In this document: one piece after another, positions 26,301-41,300 of the stretch | Position numbering within the stretch: the stretch's first letter is position 1 | Layout: the number at the start of each line of letters is the position of its first letter | Source of the DNA: Balanoglossus misakiensis | Taxonomy: Eukaryota; Hemichordata | DNA length: 64,000 nucleotides | Reading direction: 5' to 3' | Assembly (NCBI GenBank): GCA_040954595.2 | Contig: CM082596.2 | Coordinates: 8,308,001 to 8,372,000 of the forward strand | The notes under the pieces: model-generated | Seen by the model: the letters and a program-made list of their open reading frames with translations, nothing else | Told to the model about the DNA's origin: nothing | The model's database searches: none | Program-made: the position numbers and the translations under genes

Positions 26301-29300
26301 TGTCATTTTACTACACTTTGTCAGCAATTCTCGATGAGACTACGGTCAGTATTTCTGGGTATTTTTTCAACTCTTTACCCAAGGAATACTGTAAAACACT
26401 TTATTTTTCGCGAGTTAAAATTTTCCCGATATCGAGAGAGGCCACTGTTTCACGAGTATTATTTTTCGCATTCTCTTGTTTCATTGACTGCATCGTTATC
26501 TTCAAAAAAAATTTACGCGACTTTTTATTTTCACGCTATTTTGGCTGTCATGTATTTCGTGAAAATTTATTACTCGCGAAAATAAAGTGTTTTACAGTAT
26601 CTGATTCTTAGTCAGCTACATGTACCTGTAGACATCCCTGTCAGACACAAGGTATCCATTGACTTCATTGGAAGGAAAAATTGTCATTTATTACAGGTGG
26701 ATTTGGCAGAGAAAGTCTTAGAGACGATGAAGAAAGAGATAAGAAGTGCACAGTTTTTACCTGTTGAGAAATGTTCAGAAGATGTGTTGGATGAATTGGT
26801 ATTGTTGTATGCAACCAAAGCTTTAGAATTTCCTATTGTACAGGAGAGAGAAGAGACATCAGGTAAGATCATAATACAGGTCTTCTTGAGAAATTCTTCT
26901 TAAGAAATTCTTCTTGAGAAATTCCAGCAAATACAGCTGTGTCATGAATGTCGTAACTTAGAGGGCGATTATTTTCTTATGTGCCAAACTTTAGACTCTG
27001 GTTACATAAATTTTATACAGTCAATGCCATAAGGTAGTGTGCTGTCCAAACAACAGACAAGATGGCAGCGACCATAGTCTGTGTCGGAGATCGGGAAAAG
27101 ACAGCAAATTGGGTGAAAAGAAGGGACAAAACTAAGTCTACTTGTACAGTGTGCATGAAATATGGAAGGAAGCGAAGGCAGTCCACTATTTGAATTTGTC
27201 GAACGCAAAATTTGCAGAATATTTGGATTGGACGTTATGTTTGTACACACAAAATTATGCACCTGAGCATAAGATGATCGTCGGCCTTTAATGAGGTTAG
27301 AATTTCTAGGTGTGTCAGGTTAGCTCTGCTCACTTAGTATTGAATATAACAGGTTATATATCCCTTATAACCAATGTTCTTTAGAGTTCAATAGTTCAAT
27401 ATTAAGATATGTTTAATAGTGAGGGCAACATCACGATTTGTAGCCTACACGAGGGATAGTGATCTCTGACCATAATATTGATGATGTCCGAGTCGTACGG
27501 CGAGGATATCATCAATAAAAATTTCTCAATTAATTACACAGCAAAAAATTCAATAAATAAGCTGGGTAATTTGCTTCTTTGCTATCTGGATATATCTACA
27601 CTGTGATACATTGGAGAAAAATACTGCAAAAAATAGCCAAAGTTCCTGGGGGTTTTACATGTAGACTGACACCTTTACAGATGTTTGGCCACATGATGCA
27701 CTGGAAGATATTATGCATTTACAAACAAAAACAAGTACATTTATAGATATGTACATGTATATATATGAATATGACATATTTTTATGTTTGCTTGAAATAT
27801 TGTTTTTGTTGCTGTCCATTACAAATTCAGCTATTTCTCGCTACCTTTAATAGGTTTTTGCTACCTAGGTGAGTGATGAAAATCTCATATGGTCGACGCA
27901 TTTTCAAGATGACCCATTTTTGCCATGTTTAAGAAATGGAAGTTCATAGGCTAAAGTGATATTGAAACTTTTTAACAGAAAAAAATATACAATGTGAAAA
28001 AAGTTGAATGAGTTTAATATGCTAACCAGAAAAACATAAATATTTGACCAAAGGAATTCATGAAATAAAGTTAACATATCATTTCTTCAAACTCTTGATA
28101 CAGTGAGTTGTCGACCTTTAACCCAGAATGCAATTTTTATCATGTGATTTGACCCCCCAAGCACAAAGTAAAAACCTATTTAAGGCAGCCAGAATTGTAA
28201 AGCCATCATAATGTCTGTCACTCTTTATGTGAATTTCACGCAGATCTGGAAAGCACATTATTGCAGAGTATGGCATCCACCCCTCAATCTGGTACACAGA
28301 GCACAATGGAACAGTCTCTTTTAAGCCAATCACAATTCATTTCATCCGTTGCCATCACAACAGCACCCATGACCGCGAGCAAAGCTCTAAGCTCATCTAC
28401 TGTATCAGTGCCCGGCATTGTCATGACATCATCAACAACAATGCCAGAGGCCACGCAAAAAGCATCGGATAGAGGTACATTTTTTATTTCAAAATATTTT
28501 CACTCCTGTAGCATGGATTGGCTTTCATTTTCATATATTCGTACGGCAATTAAGTTGTTTGTAGAAGTTGGAAATGTATGTATCTCTCTGTTTGTCTATG
28601 TATGTGCATGTAATTGTGTATGCATGCATACATGCGCGCTTGTCTGATCCAGGTGAAAAGTCAGAAAACATAGGGTATGTGTACACCCCATTGAGATCAT
28701 AACATTAAAGATTTACACATCATTTAGACCAATTTGCGAAACAATCACACCTGAAAATAGTACCACATTTATATACATCAAATTATGAGTTTGAGTTTCT
28801 GAATTGATCTGGCTGTTGTTGGTGTTAAAATGGTACTTTTGGAATATTGTTACTTCTGCATATATTAAAGGCCAAATAGCCGCCACTTTTTGCACTATTT
28901 TCATGATTTTACTAGCTTTCAAACTCAGAATGGTCCGTTTAAATGAGCTGACTGATGTGTATACACAAAGATACTATCAACTTTTGAATATTGCTGTACA
29001 TGTACAAAAAACAAGATAAATAATAAATGGGTGGCACACCTGTTTATTCAGCCACCTTTTGCAAGAGTTTACAACTATTTTGGTATGCACACATTGGTTT
29101 TTGGAATCTCAAAACAGTGTTGTTTGTCGACTTAGGATATAGAGAAGATTGAATTATTTTGTTGATTGAAAATTTGCTAAAAGTAGCAGTTAATGTCCCT
29201 TTAATGATATATTGTCTTGTCACATCTATTGACACCTAAGGCTGGAGAACTCCTCCTTTAGCTTCCATGAGACCACTGCATTCACTCGAGGGTAGATACA

Positions 29301-32300
29301 GTCCAAGTGGATCGCTAAGTAAGAGAAGTAGTGGAAACACCAGTCCGATCGGCAGTTTTGGGAAGAGGTCCTCAGAGATGATGGGACACAGACACTGTGA
29401 AGCCAAAGGTTTACCACTGGTTCCACCCAATCAGAAAGACTGGGTTCCTGATAGTGCGGTTACTCATTGTATGGTGTGCAAAGTAGAAAGGTTCAGTATG
29501 GTAAGTGTTGTGACTGCAGCTACAGATTGTATGGCAACTAGAAAATATTTTGTGTTCTTGTTTCACGAGAAACTTGCGGTGTTTTATCTAGGACCAGGAG
29601 TCCACCCCCTGTTGAGGAGTTGGCACCCCTAACAATTTGTCAAGGGGGGATCAGTGCCCCCTAAAATGATGTCACTCACATGTTGGAGATATTACACCCC
29701 TCCCCCCTTGCCAGAGTAGAATCCCCCCCCCCCCAAATCTGGCAGAGGGGGACATATCCCAACTGTTGATGCCATCCTGGATGGAACACTGGGAATGGTC
29801 CGATATCCATCAGATTAGGTTGATCTTAAGTGGGTGGTTGAAACCATAGTCTATGTGCATGCATCTGTGTGCAGGCAATTTAGTCTCAGACTTCATCATC
29901 ACTTTTGTTTTGTCAACTGTGGGCCATGGGTCCCGATGAGAATGCAGTTTGAACAAGTATTAATTAATATGCTTTGTAACCATGAAGGTTTTATTTTCTC
30001 TTCCATTCAGTTCAATCGGCGGCATCACTGTCGTCGCTGTGGCCGAGTTGTTTGTGCATCTTGTTCTGAGAGAACTTCCATTGTCCGTGGATATGGCGAT
30101 GTTCCTGTCAGGATATGTGATGATTGCTTTGATCATTTTGTCACAAAAACGTGAGTTCTTTAAGGCCCAGTCTGATTCAAATCAGATGTAGGGTACGGCG
30201 ACGTCTTTTACTTTAAAGGTCTAATGCCATGCCCTATACACCACGCGTAAAATCACTATTTGGGTCTTGAAGTTAACGTATGTTACTATCTTGCAATGCG
30301 TTTTGCCCCTTGTGCTTAGATAACAAGCAAGTAAAAGTGGCGGGTGGGCGTGTACCCCTAACCCAACTCAGTCGAGTTTTTTCGGCTTTTCGAAGTTCAG
30401 TCGAAGGCTTATCTTGATGTGGACAAATAGTCTTTCACACCTTTGTAAATCCTCTGCCTGTAATGTAAGGCAAGGGCTTCCTTTGCTTTGAACACTGTTT
30501 ATATAGCTTGTCTTTGTCTGTGGACTTAATTACTCATGGACTGCTAATTACACTTTACTGTTAGCAGAATGGTACACTAGAACGTAGTGTACTTGTTTGT
30601 CCATATGCAAATACCTTCGCCTGGCTCGAGTGCGAAGTGGCTCCCTGATCACAGGCATGAAAAAAGGGGGCAAATTCCGGCATTCGCGCACATTTTTCGG
30701 AACCGACACAATAGGCAATGCATAGACAGGTACCCTAGGTGAGCTTTTGACGTGGAAAAATGAAAACTTTCCAAAGCATGGCATTAGACCTTTAATACGT
30801 GGCGTAGTATTTTTATGCTGTTGCCTCACAATACATCTGACCACCTCCCATAGAAGCTCACAAATCTCGGGCTCTGGACTTGGTGAGTCAACCAATCAGA
30901 AGGGGCCTTACAGAGAACAAAGGTAGTCTGTAGAAACAGACTTAGTTCTCAATACACCCATTGCAAATCTTGCAGATGCTTTGTACTAACTCTTTAGTAC
31001 ATCAGCATAAAAAAAATATTTTGTTTGTGGTTCCAGGACAAATCAGGGAGTGGCACCTGAAATCTTGGATCAGAAATTGAAAGAGAAGTTAGCAGGCAAG
31101 TGGTATATTATTGTGCAGAGTTTGTGACAGAAATTATTTCATTTTGCTCTCTGTTTCTGTCTGTCTGTCTGTCTGCTTGTCCGTATGTCTGTCTGTATGT
31201 GTGTATGTATGTATGTATGTATGTATGTATGTATGTATGTATGTATGTATGTATGTATGTATGTATGTATGTATGTATGTATGTATGTATGTATGTATTT
31301 GTCTAAAAAGAATTAAACTCATCGCCATGTGTAATCACCACTGGTCCCTGTGAAAACAATTTCACACACATATAAATTAAACCTAGCATGTGTATAATTA
31401 CTTTCATCTCAACATTTAAAATTGGCCGTTTTAAATAGGTTGAGGTATTGACTAACTAGAAGGTGTGAATCTTCAGAACTCAGTTCAATTTATTAAAAAT
31501 CTGTAGCAGTGAAGTTCACTCAGTGTTTAGCCCATGTACGCTGACATGGACATGTTAAGATACCCAGCTGTACAAGTCTTCTAACAAGACTAGAGATACT
31601 GCAACAAATGATGATAATGCTGGTCTTATAGGTGGCCTTCACGCAAGTCCAAGTCCCAAGGTATTGACACCAAACCTATCCAGTCACGGAAGTGGGACCA
31701 CTCCGATAGCAGCTACAGAAATCCCGGAATTGATGGAACCACAGGATTGGTATGCGGAAGAGAAACCACAGCAACAATGGAGATTAACTACTGATGATAT
31801 CTACAATAATACGATTAGAGATGATTTCTATTATGAACAGGTATGTGTTAAAGTGGAGTCTGGTAGATTCTGTCCACCTACTATGAAAATGGTCAAGGAT
31901 TGAATATTGAAAGTCTGTGTATAAAAGTTTGCTAGGTACAGTTGACAAAGATTGTACCAATATCTAGAATAATTGTTTATTTTAAACTGCAGTAGAAACT
32001 ATCAGGTTCAATGATATGTTTAATTAACTGGCAAGTGGGAAATTTCTATTTTACTGTGGTGCCCCAATAATCTCACTAATATCTTGGCCATGATCAAAGG
32101 CCATAGATGCAAGTCCATCATAAAGGATGAATAATTTTATCACCTGGGAAGGAGCTAAGAAGGTAAATTTTCGGGTGGAAAATTTACATAGTGACCATGC
32201 TACATTGGTATTTCATGCTATGAATGCAAAAGGGAACCATAGTGTCATTGACACTATTTTATAGAGATTTCTGTTGAGATTACTGATTTTTTAATAGCCT

Positions 32301-35300
32301 TCTAAAATGTTGTGCTTTCTCTTTATTTGTTGTTCAGGCACCCAGTACCTCTTTGTGTATGTCGATCTTAGATTTGCACAGTCAACCATTGAAGTGTGCC
32401 AAACAAATCCTAGAAATGTGCCAAGATGTCTCTGAATACTTGAAACCAATCAAACCAGGAATCCCCAATCCTGAAGTGGATTATAATCTTGTCATCAGGT
32501 AAAAAATTGTTCTCAGCTCACACTCCTGGCACTCTGGGAGTGTTGGATCAGAGTTTGAGAACAAATCGATCCCACACTCTCCCAGAATCAAAAGCTGTAT
32601 ATGACACTAGCACTGATTGGATGACAAAACGTTCATTAATTAACGCACGCTAAATATCATCCAATGGCACGGTGTGTATTACATGGACAGATAAACAACG
32701 TGCCAGACAACGGTTACAGTCAATTATTCAATGTTTCTGATACAAATACGGATAATTTTGTGGCCGCGTGAGAAATATAATCTCACACACCAAGGACCTG
32801 GGATCATATTTCTCACACTCATTGGAGAGAAATATGATCCCAGGTCCTTATATGCATATGCCAAACCAGAGACTCTGGTTCCAAAATTGTATACAGTCAA
32901 TGCCATAAGGCAGTGTGTTGTCCTAGCAACAGACAAGATGGTGATGACTATTGTCTGTGTCCGAGATCGGGAAAAGACAGCAAATTGGGTAGAAGGGACA
33001 AAACTAAAGTCTACTTATACCGTGCGAAAGAAATATGGAAGGAAGCGAAGGCAGTTCACTATTTGAATTTGTCGAACGCAAAATTTGCAGAACATTTGGA
33101 TGGGACGTTATGATTGTACACACGAAATTACGCATATGCGCGTAAGACGATCGTCGGCCTTTAAAAATGAATGACAACCTGCCATAGAGGTTGAGTTTTA
33201 AAAGAGTTCATCATGTTTATTTTCAGTATGATACAGACATTGCTGCTGAATGCCAAGGTCAGATACATGAAGTGCAGTCAAAGTTCAGGGGTCGCCCTCT
33301 GTGATACCTATCTGAGTAGAGTGGATATTCTGACCATGATGTTGTCAGCTAATTATAAAAACATCCCAACCATTGAAGAACTCATCAAAGCAGACTCTGC
33401 AAGGTTAGTCAAAATAGTATTGACCGTTTTAGCTTGTGTGTCATGTCGCCGTATTTCTGTCCATTAGGTGAGTTTGTGTGTGTGGTCATTTTTGTGCCAA
33501 AATAATTGTGGTACACCACATTTATATTGCCTGATCTGGCCGAATTCTACTTCTACATCTTATGCTTTGTGATTTCATGGCAAATAAAAGAAAACAAGGT
33601 CAAAGGTGACGGCGCCCAGAAACCCCAAAATAACTATCCAGTTGGAGGTGAAATCTCGCTCCAGGAAAGTGGACCCAATCAGGAGCCATATACCCACACT
33701 GCTCTTCTATCATAGCAGCTCCCCCCCCCCCCCCCCCCCCCCCGCCCCTCCCCTGAGGAGAATTGTGGGCAGTTAATCATGGCATAGGGAGTACAACAAG
33801 ATTCTGATTCCGAGTTTAAGAATACATTGAGGAAATATACTAGAGAAATTGTCAAAAATTGCAGTTAATGTACCTTTAGATAATACCATACTAAGGAAAA
33901 ACAAGAATATGCAAAAACTATAAAAAATTTCATTTTGTACTGAGAAAACAACACACCAAAGAAATGTACAACAGATAATCTGACCCTGTTGCAGGGTATA
34001 TGAATATAACCACTGTTACAGGAGATCATGTAAAGTTGGTAATTATATAGTTGCATTCACAAGTACTTGAAAGATCTGATCAGTGTACACATGTATGTGC
34101 TATGTTATATTTTCCCACTTCAAAATAAGTCAAGAAAGTACTGTTAAAGTACATGTAGTAATGATAATGAAAAATTCTGTTTAAAGATACAATAGAAAGA
34201 ATTGCGTTTCAGTGAATTCTACAAATCAATATACACAATCCACTGATGTCAATACAATTTTCATTCTTCATGGAAAACTACTGCGTTGATCCAAAGACAT
34301 TTCAAAGAAGAAAATCAATCACTTTTGATACTATTTTAGTCATTTGGATTTCTTCTTGTTTGTGTGATTCTGTTTCCTGAAACATGCTCAATGAAGGATT
34401 GTCACAGCTCAACTTAGATTGTGTACATGGACATAAGAGATGAATTTTTTGTTATTTAATTTTTCACCCATATGAAAATTTGTACTGTATGAATATTCAA
34501 GTCGTGGAGGATTTTACCCACAATGCAATGTCCAAAGTCTGATTTAACCACTTAACCACCAATTAAATATTTCAGGATATGTGAAATAATTAGCTACTCT
34601 GTGAGTTACACTAACATGGGTTTTGGTAATATTAAGGATATAGTCTGCTTTGTCTTGTGATGTTTAGTGTCACTGTACAAACACTTTGACGCAGTGGTTT
34701 TCCCTATCAGCTACAACCACCTTGCAAGGTGCATCATCTGTCAGTGCCAGACCAGTAGGTTGGTTCAGCTTATCCCCATCACTGTCAATGCGACAAACAA
34801 ACCTACCACCAATCTCAAACTTCAGTATGCTGTTACTGTATGTGCTTACATACACATATTTATCATTCTCAATGGTTATTCCGACAGGTTCACTCAGCTG
34901 ACCATCCCCACTCTGACAATCAAAGGAATACAAAAACTGGTCATCTGAATTGAACACCTGAATACGCTTGTTGTCAGAATCTGCTACAAACACCATCCCA
35001 CTTCTTCCCACTACTATTCCCCAGGGCCACCCGAATTCCCCCTGACCGTCACCCTCTGACCCAAATGACCTAATATACTTGCCAAGTTTTGTATAAATCC
35101 TGACACATTCGACCCCCTCATCTGTCACATAGACATTACCATTGACAGGGCTTATAGATATCCCATATGGATCCTTCAGTTCATTCTGTCCGAAACATCT
35201 GATGACACGTCCATTTTCATCACTGACAACTACTTGCTTATTGTTACCATCTAAACTATAGTGTGTATTTTCATATGCTATAGCTATGTCACGTGGTCTG

Positions 35301-38300
35301 AAAGGTATGTTAAATTGTGTAAATTTCAAGACTTTCTTCACTCTGCCCTCTCTGGTGGTTATTTGTAATCTGTTATTGTCTAAATCAGCAGTGACAATGT
35401 CTTTGTGTTTGTTTATGGCCACACTGTAGGGCCTGTTGTACTGTCCCTCAGCACTTCCTTTACTGCCAATGGTTTGAACCAATCTATTTATGACAGGTAT
35501 GATGACAGGAGAGCCTGGTATTGCTTGATCTCCTATTGTCATGGCAACTTGATACTTCCCATCCATTTTTCCATCCACTGTCAATCTGTGTGTACCATCT
35601 CTGTTATCTGATACTTTGATGTCTTCCCATGATGCATCAGGTTTTCTTATCTTGGCTTTCACTGGTTGTTTTGGGATAACCTGTTTTCCTGTGGAATCTC
35701 TGGTTGTGATCAGCAGGTGTGCAGAGTCACCTTTCAGAAGTTGTTTTGGAATGTTTTCAACTGTACACTTTGATGCACAGATCTCATGTTGAAATATCAA
35801 CGATCCCAGAATTCCTTGCTCAGTAAACTTACTCCTTGGTTCAAATACAACTTCTTGTGTCTCTCTCTTTAATTTAGTTTCCATGGCAATCAGTTGATTG
35901 ATGCGATGTTCAGCATCAGTCTTGGTAGAGAGAATTTGTGCAGCATTCCCATGATGCATCAGGGCTTCAATATAACTGCACGTACTCTTAATGTTACCGT
36001 GTTTTAATTCCAACTCATCAATGTCCATAGCTGCTTCTTTTGTTTTTAATTTGTAATTTTCATTCAGCTTATCTACCAGTCTCTGCTCTTCTCTCTTTAC
36101 TTTGTTGATGATTTCTTCTGCTGTCATTCTCACCTTCCTTTCTTCTTTCTTATGCTGCTCTGTGAGATCACTGTGTACCTGCTTGGCTAGGCTTTTGTTC
36201 TTTTCAGTTTCCTGTTCTTTCACTTTCAGTTTGTCCACCATGACTTTCAAGTCTCTCAGAAACTCATCTGCTGCGTCTTTTAAGTCTCTGTGTACATGTT
36301 CTGGTATGCGGTGTTTGACTATTGTACAATTTGTACAGACAGGAATTTGACAGGTTTCACAGTAGAATTCTAATTCATTCTTAGTGTGGACACTGCAATA
36401 TTCTACTGCTTGTAATGTTGCAGGATTGGTTGACATTGCAGTTTCAAATTCTTCAATGGTCAACAGTCTGTGTGTCTTTGTGAGTGGTAGATTTCTGTGC
36501 GCCTTAACACAACTGTTACAGAGATAATGTTGACACTCTACACACCTGTGAGTGGCTGTATTCTCTTGGCAACCTTCACACTTGATCTCTGCTGCTCCGG
36601 ACATTGTTTCTGATCTTCCCTGCATGGACTGAAGTCGTTGCTTGAAAATGTCCACCAAATTCGCCATGAAGAAATTGTTTTTCAAAGTTGAAATATTGCC
36701 AACAAGATATTGCTCTCTGCATTCTGGGCACTTAAGTGATGTCGAATTTCCAGCCAGAGTGACTAAACATGGCTGACAGAATGTATGCAGACATGGTAGA
36801 ATTTTAGGAGTTTTAAAGGACTCCAGACAGATGATACAACACAGGAAATCCTCACCAATTTCTTGGAGAATTCTGCTCTCTTTTGCAGCAGCCATTTTGT
36901 ACGTGCGTCAGCTCTCAGAGATACTGCAACAGATGGCAACATGACCTCTCTATCTCACTGTTTCTAGACACTTTAGGTGTGTCACTGCTAGTCAGTAGTA
37001 ACACAGAGTATATTATATGCAAATTAGTGTGACTGATTTAAGACCAGTCTAGGGAGGCTCACCCTATCAGGTTATTTCCTCCCATGAGAATTAAGGTCAG
37101 AGGTCGTCTTCCGAACGATGCTATGCATACATGTACCTGTGTGTCTGACAACAGAACTGTGGCAGTCAGTGGCAGGACACTTGAGACACAAGAAGTGTTT
37201 GCAAAATAACTGCATATATGATCAATTTTTATAGCGAACTATGTGCAGTAAATCGACGAGGAGTAAATTCTTAATATCTAGCAATCTGATTAAAATCAGA
37301 TATAGGGAATGGCGACAATTTTTTTTTTTATGCTGTCACCTACACTAGTGTGAGGCGTCAGCATAAAAAAACCATGTCACCGTTCCCTATATCTGATTTT
37401 AATCAGATTGAATATCTAGTTGAGGTGGTTGCCCTAGTTTTGTTGACAAACTTGGTAGTGGTAAAACACTTTGTTTTCACTGCAAGTTTCTTTTTAATTT
37501 ACCATTTCCCTGAAATCACTTTTCTGCTGAAATAAAATGAAAGTAAACATTCTTGTTGCCCATTCATTAGGAATGCATTTAATGAAAAATAAAATCACAT
37601 GAAAATAAAATTATTAGGTCGGAAGATTACATAATTTCAGAATGTTACCACACGTCAAACCTAATAGTTTCATCGCTGTTCTGGTTTTAATTTTATGAAA
37701 ATAAAAAAAAATATATGTGTTTATGTACGCTTCAATAAGTATATCTACATGTCATTGAGCAATCTTTCATTTGAATGTAAAATGATGAAAATAATGCCAG
37801 AAGTACACTAAAATTATACTGAATGCAGAACATGTCTGCTGCCTTGTAAGATTGCCATGACACTTGATTGGGCATATTCCTAGTTATTTTTTTTCTTACA
37901 TTTCCATATTTATTTATGGTTAGGTCATATCTGCTTGCGAATGTCACCTATGTTATCCCCAATTTGGACTACTGTTTTTGACGCTATGTTTTATGTTCCC
38001 GTTTTAGGCGTATCCGTGATAAATTACTTCAGGATGAACGACTAGCTCTTGCCATGGAAGTATCAACAAAGTGTGGATTGGATAGCACTGCTGTCTGGCT
38101 GGCATGGGGGACAGCTCATCTCAAAGCAGCTGAATATCAACAAGCAAGAGAAAAGTTCAGCAGAGTATTAAAAGTAAGCTGATCTCCATTTGTGTTTATA
38201 TGACGGAATACTTGCAGTCTCCCTTACAAAAAATGATCTGTAGAGTTCTATAGCATTTTATAGAATTCAATAGAAAAAAGATCCAAAACTACATATTGTA

Positions 38301-41300
38301 AAACACGTTATTTTCGCGAGCAATAAATTTTTCGCGAAATACGCGAGAGCAAAAATAGCGTGAAAATAAAAAGTCGCGTAAATTGTTTTTGAAGATAACG
38401 ATGCAGTGAATAAAATAAGAGAAGGCGAAAATTAATACTCGCGAAAAAGTGGCCTCTCTCGATAGCACGAAAAATTTAACCCACGAAAATAAAGTGTTTT
38501 ACAGTTAGAGTTCTATAACGTCTATAGAAATTCAATAGGGGTAGGCTTCTATAGATGTCTATAGAATGTTTTTGTAAGGGCTGTTTGATATTAAGCTTTA
38601 AAATTGCATACGGTGTTGATGCATAAAAATGTAACTTTAATGCAACACATGATTTTTCTGTACTAGTATTAGATTTTTTTGTCAGTAACTTCGCAAACAT
38701 TCCTAATCACCTTTATTTTGTGAATTGCAGGTAAATGACCTCGGGGTCAAATTTTAGATTTTGAAATGAGTATTTACTGAATGATTTTTGAAAGTGGGGT
38801 CCATGAAGTTTTCTCGATATCAACAGAGGTGACCATTTCGTGACAATTAATTTTCACATTCTCTTTCGCTCCGAAGAACATTCTATTGTACACTTTGTTC
38901 TTTCAAGACTATTTTTTTTCACATTTGTTCGGCTATTTTCAAGAAAATTTATTGTTCGCGAAAATTTCCTGTTTTACAGTATTTTGAAAAGTCAAAATTA
39001 TTGAACATGGTGTGTAAAGAGTGTAAATGAAATACTGCTTGTGTGACAACATAAGATTCATGACCACTTTTCCTGTTTCATTGACAGACTCCAGCTGACA
39101 GAAACCAACTGCAGAAACCTTCACCCTTACTCAGTGACATCATCAACTTTTTGGAAGAGGCACCGAGATCGGATGTGCCTTTGGTATGTCACTTCAGGAT
39201 TTCTCCTTTATTTGTTATCGTCTCTGTTGTCAGTGGTTGATTATCCGTTGTCTGTCATCAGCAGTGAATTTTTCCAAAGCAAGTGGTCATGCCGCTTAGA
39301 TCCCTAGAGATAAATCAACATTTTATTCAGATTGTGATGTAATTGTCAGTGTATACACAATGTCAATAGGCTACTTTCATGACCCCTCGGTGACCTCACA
39401 TCCTGGTGTTTTGTTTAGTATGACATCATACATTATCAGTGATGTTCGCTGATCACTGCGTCTCACATGACTATACAGGCAGGACATGTCACATAGATTG
39501 ATTTTCTAATTTGGTTTTTCCTTAGAAAATGTATACTTTTGTTGGGGTGGGGGGGGGGGGGGGCTGGAACTTTGGTAGTGACACAAAGCTCAGATTGATT
39601 TTAGTTCCCATAATGTCTCTGGGGATCACTTCATCTAGATTTATTTAAATTCAACATAACAACTTGACCGTCAATTTTGATGTGATGTGTATAAATCCAT
39701 GACAACAATTATTGCTCTTGTATGTTATTTGAGATATCATAGTGAAGCTGTAGAGGCTGTCATGTCACTTGTCCGTTTGGGATTCTTTTCGCAGGCGGAA
39801 TCTTTTCTGACACCTCTGAGATCTATGAGAGAGCTCATCAGTGATCCTGCTAAGGTAAAGCAATGTTCATCTCTCCCGACCTTAAATAGGTTTTTGGCTA
39901 GTTAGGTGGGTGATAAAAATCTCACATGATCGACACAATTTCAAGATGGCCGATTTTTGCCATGTTTAAGGAATAGGAGTTCATAAGCTAAAGTAATGAT
40001 TGGTCATTCTGAAACTTTTTAACAGAAAAAATAACAAAATGTGAAAAAAGTTTAATGAGTTTAATATGGTAACTACAAAGACAGACATGTTTGACCTAAG
40101 GAAGTCATGAAATACAGTAAACATATCATTTCTTCTATCTCTTACTACATTGGGTTGTCGACTTTTCGACCAGAATGCAATGTGATTTGATCCCCTAGCG
40201 CAAAGTAAAAACCAATTTAAGGCAATGCATTGCAGATTATTACATTATTGTGTTTATCTTTCAAATGCAATTGCATGGCATGTGTATAGCCAAATTATAT
40301 ATTCTGTGTAACCTGGATTTAGTTTATTTTAGAGTAGAGGTTTCACAACTCTTTGAACCAGTGTCAGGGGCTATGTTAAAGTCCCTATAGAGCTGCCACA
40401 TGTTTGCATAATTTTCAAGAATTTACTTTCCGACTTCGATTGGTCCATGTAAATAAGCTAACTGATAGGTATACATGAACATCTTGGCAACGCCCAATTG
40501 TGGCTGCATGTTGCAATTTGAACAAGTGATATACTGTAAAACATGTTATTTTCGCAAGCAATAAATTTTTGCGAAATACGCGAGAGCCAAAATAGCGTGA
40601 AAATAAAAAGTCGCTTTTATTTTTTTAAAGATAATGATGCAGTGAATGAAATAAGAGAACGTGAAAATTAATACTCGCGAAACAATGGCCCCTCTAGATA
40701 TCGCGAAAATTTCAACTCGCGAAAATAAAATGTTTTACAGTATAAAATGGGTGCTGCACCCGTTTAATCAGCCTCCATGACAAATTGATGCAAATATAAG
40801 TTAAATTGCTTAATTAATGGACAGGTGAGGATTTTGAAAGATATGGAGAAGATTTGAAGTTTTCATTGTGGAAAAAAAATATGTGAAATTTGGCAGCTCA
40901 TAGGGCTTGATGATGTTCAGACAGTTTTACATTTGATCCCTCAAACCAGACTTTCTTGCAAATAACTTAGAAACACGGAAAAAGGAACGAATTTCCTTGT
41001 ACTGATTTAAATATTAATACAGCTGTAACTCGACTACATGTATTGGTATACACATATACATGTATTATCATTTTTTGAGCAAATGTATTATTATGCAAAT
41101 TATCATTGCAGGGTCTGATCATCCATTGTCAGTTAGATGCAGCCCAGTTTGAAGAATGTTTGTACTACATGAAGTCATATGGCACTCACCTTGCAATTGT
41201 GGAATTCTACAAGAAACACAATTTCCTTCCCAAAGCTGTGCAGTACATTGTTGAACAGGTAAGAGATGTCATGCTACAGTCAAACCTCTGTTAGTGGTCA

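Noticed and set aside
31100-31353. Open frames on both strands with repeated CMYV or HTYI residues
   Set aside because: Pure translation of the ATGT microsatellite.
32731-33113. Plus-strand frames with KTKVYLYRAKEIWKEAKAV
   Set aside because: The same peptide appears in other copies of the family C element, so it is repeat sequence and not a host gene.
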